Shown piece after piece: positions 52,696-52,724 of a stretch of 52,724 nucleotides of DNA (positions are counted from its first letter, which is position 1; every line of letters begins with the position of its first letter). Made by a program: the position numbers and the translations under genes. The stretch comes from Legionella sp. (GTDB lineage: Bacteria > Pseudomonadota > Gammaproteobacteria > Legionellales > Legionellaceae), in contig JAUXYG010000150.1 in NCBI GenBank assembly GCA_030694525.1, positions 1 to 52,724 on the forward strand, in the 5' to 3' direction. A model generated the notes under the pieces. The model ran no database searches and had not been told where the DNA came from. It saw nothing but the letters and a program-made list of their open reading frames with translations.

Positions 52696-52724
52696 CCAAC
52701 GTCCCGCGACTTGTTCGCGGGATC
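52696..52724. repeat. Third copy of the palindromic arm, cut by window end
   Basis: CCAACGTCCCGCGACTTGTT continues to the window end in the same orientation as the arm at 52335. It is the cleaner version (CCCGCGAC instead of CCTCGAC) and is cut off at GGGATC. Confidence 0.85.

Overview
The window looks like a low-GC gammaproteobacterial chromosome of the genus Legionella or a close relative. The evidence is a type II secretion gspL-gspM pair standing apart from the rest of its operon, a legiolysin-type 4-hydroxyphenylpyruvate dioxygenase, the lepA-lepB-rnc and tig-clpP-clpX-lon-hupB-ppiD blocks, and ankyrin and leucine-rich-repeat proteins of the kind that serve as Dot/Icm effectors. The species cannot be named from sequence alone, and gene names rest on recognised motifs, not on a search.

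Left third (1-13.6 kb, minus strand): one tightly overlapping run of 17 complete genes plus one cut by the window edge. It encodes a flagellar-type type III apparatus in the order fliQ-fliR-flhB-flhA-flgF-flgG-flgA-flgH-flgI-flgB-flgC-fliE-fliF-X-fliH-fliI-fliJ-(partial). Export gate, rod, P and L rings, MS ring and ATPase complex are present. The fliG slot holds a 145-residue protein, FliF lacks the usual FliG-binding tail, FlgH has no lipobox cysteine, FlgB is short and fliP does not precede fliQ. No switch, hook, filament or stator gene is visible. This is the most unusual system here: a flagellar basal body that may have been turned into a motorless secretion device, or the visible half of a larger set continuing to the left.

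13.7-20.4 kb: a small FPASDP-tail protein, tRNA-Ala and tRNA-Glu with a clear promoter, an ISL3-like transposase remnant touching tRNA-Glu, an ankyrin protein, an HD-domain dGTPase, a SPOR lipoprotein, GspM and GspL, and a MltB-type lytic transglycosylase.

20.5-37 kb: housekeeping core. lepA-lepB-rnc is followed by an unannotated 55-residue peptide with a textbook double-glycine leader, then an ABC-F protein, a tyrosine recombinase beside a tRNA-Pro/Arg/His/Leu cluster, and tig-clpP-clpX-lon-hupB, then tRNA-Val and tRNA-Asp with a terminator, and ppiD. Together these handle co-translational folding, proteolysis, nucleoid structure and envelope folding.

37-47.4 kb: accessory genes. They comprise a BacA/SbmA-like ABC transporter, a leucine-rich-repeat effector candidate overlapping a secreted protein, a DUF4142 protein, a stand-alone malonyltransferase, a DUF4385 protein, asnS and a Cys-rich secreted protein. 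Two different palindromic repeat elements fill the gene-free stretches.

47.4-52.7 kb: a minus-strand amino acid catabolism run (leucine dehydrogenase, O-methyltransferase, HPPD, fumarylacetoacetase, maleylacetoacetate isomerase) for tyrosine and branched-chain amino acids. It is followed by about 770 bases without an ordinary gene, which hold a 24-residue hydrophobic peptide with a strong ribosome binding site and three palindromic repeat arms.
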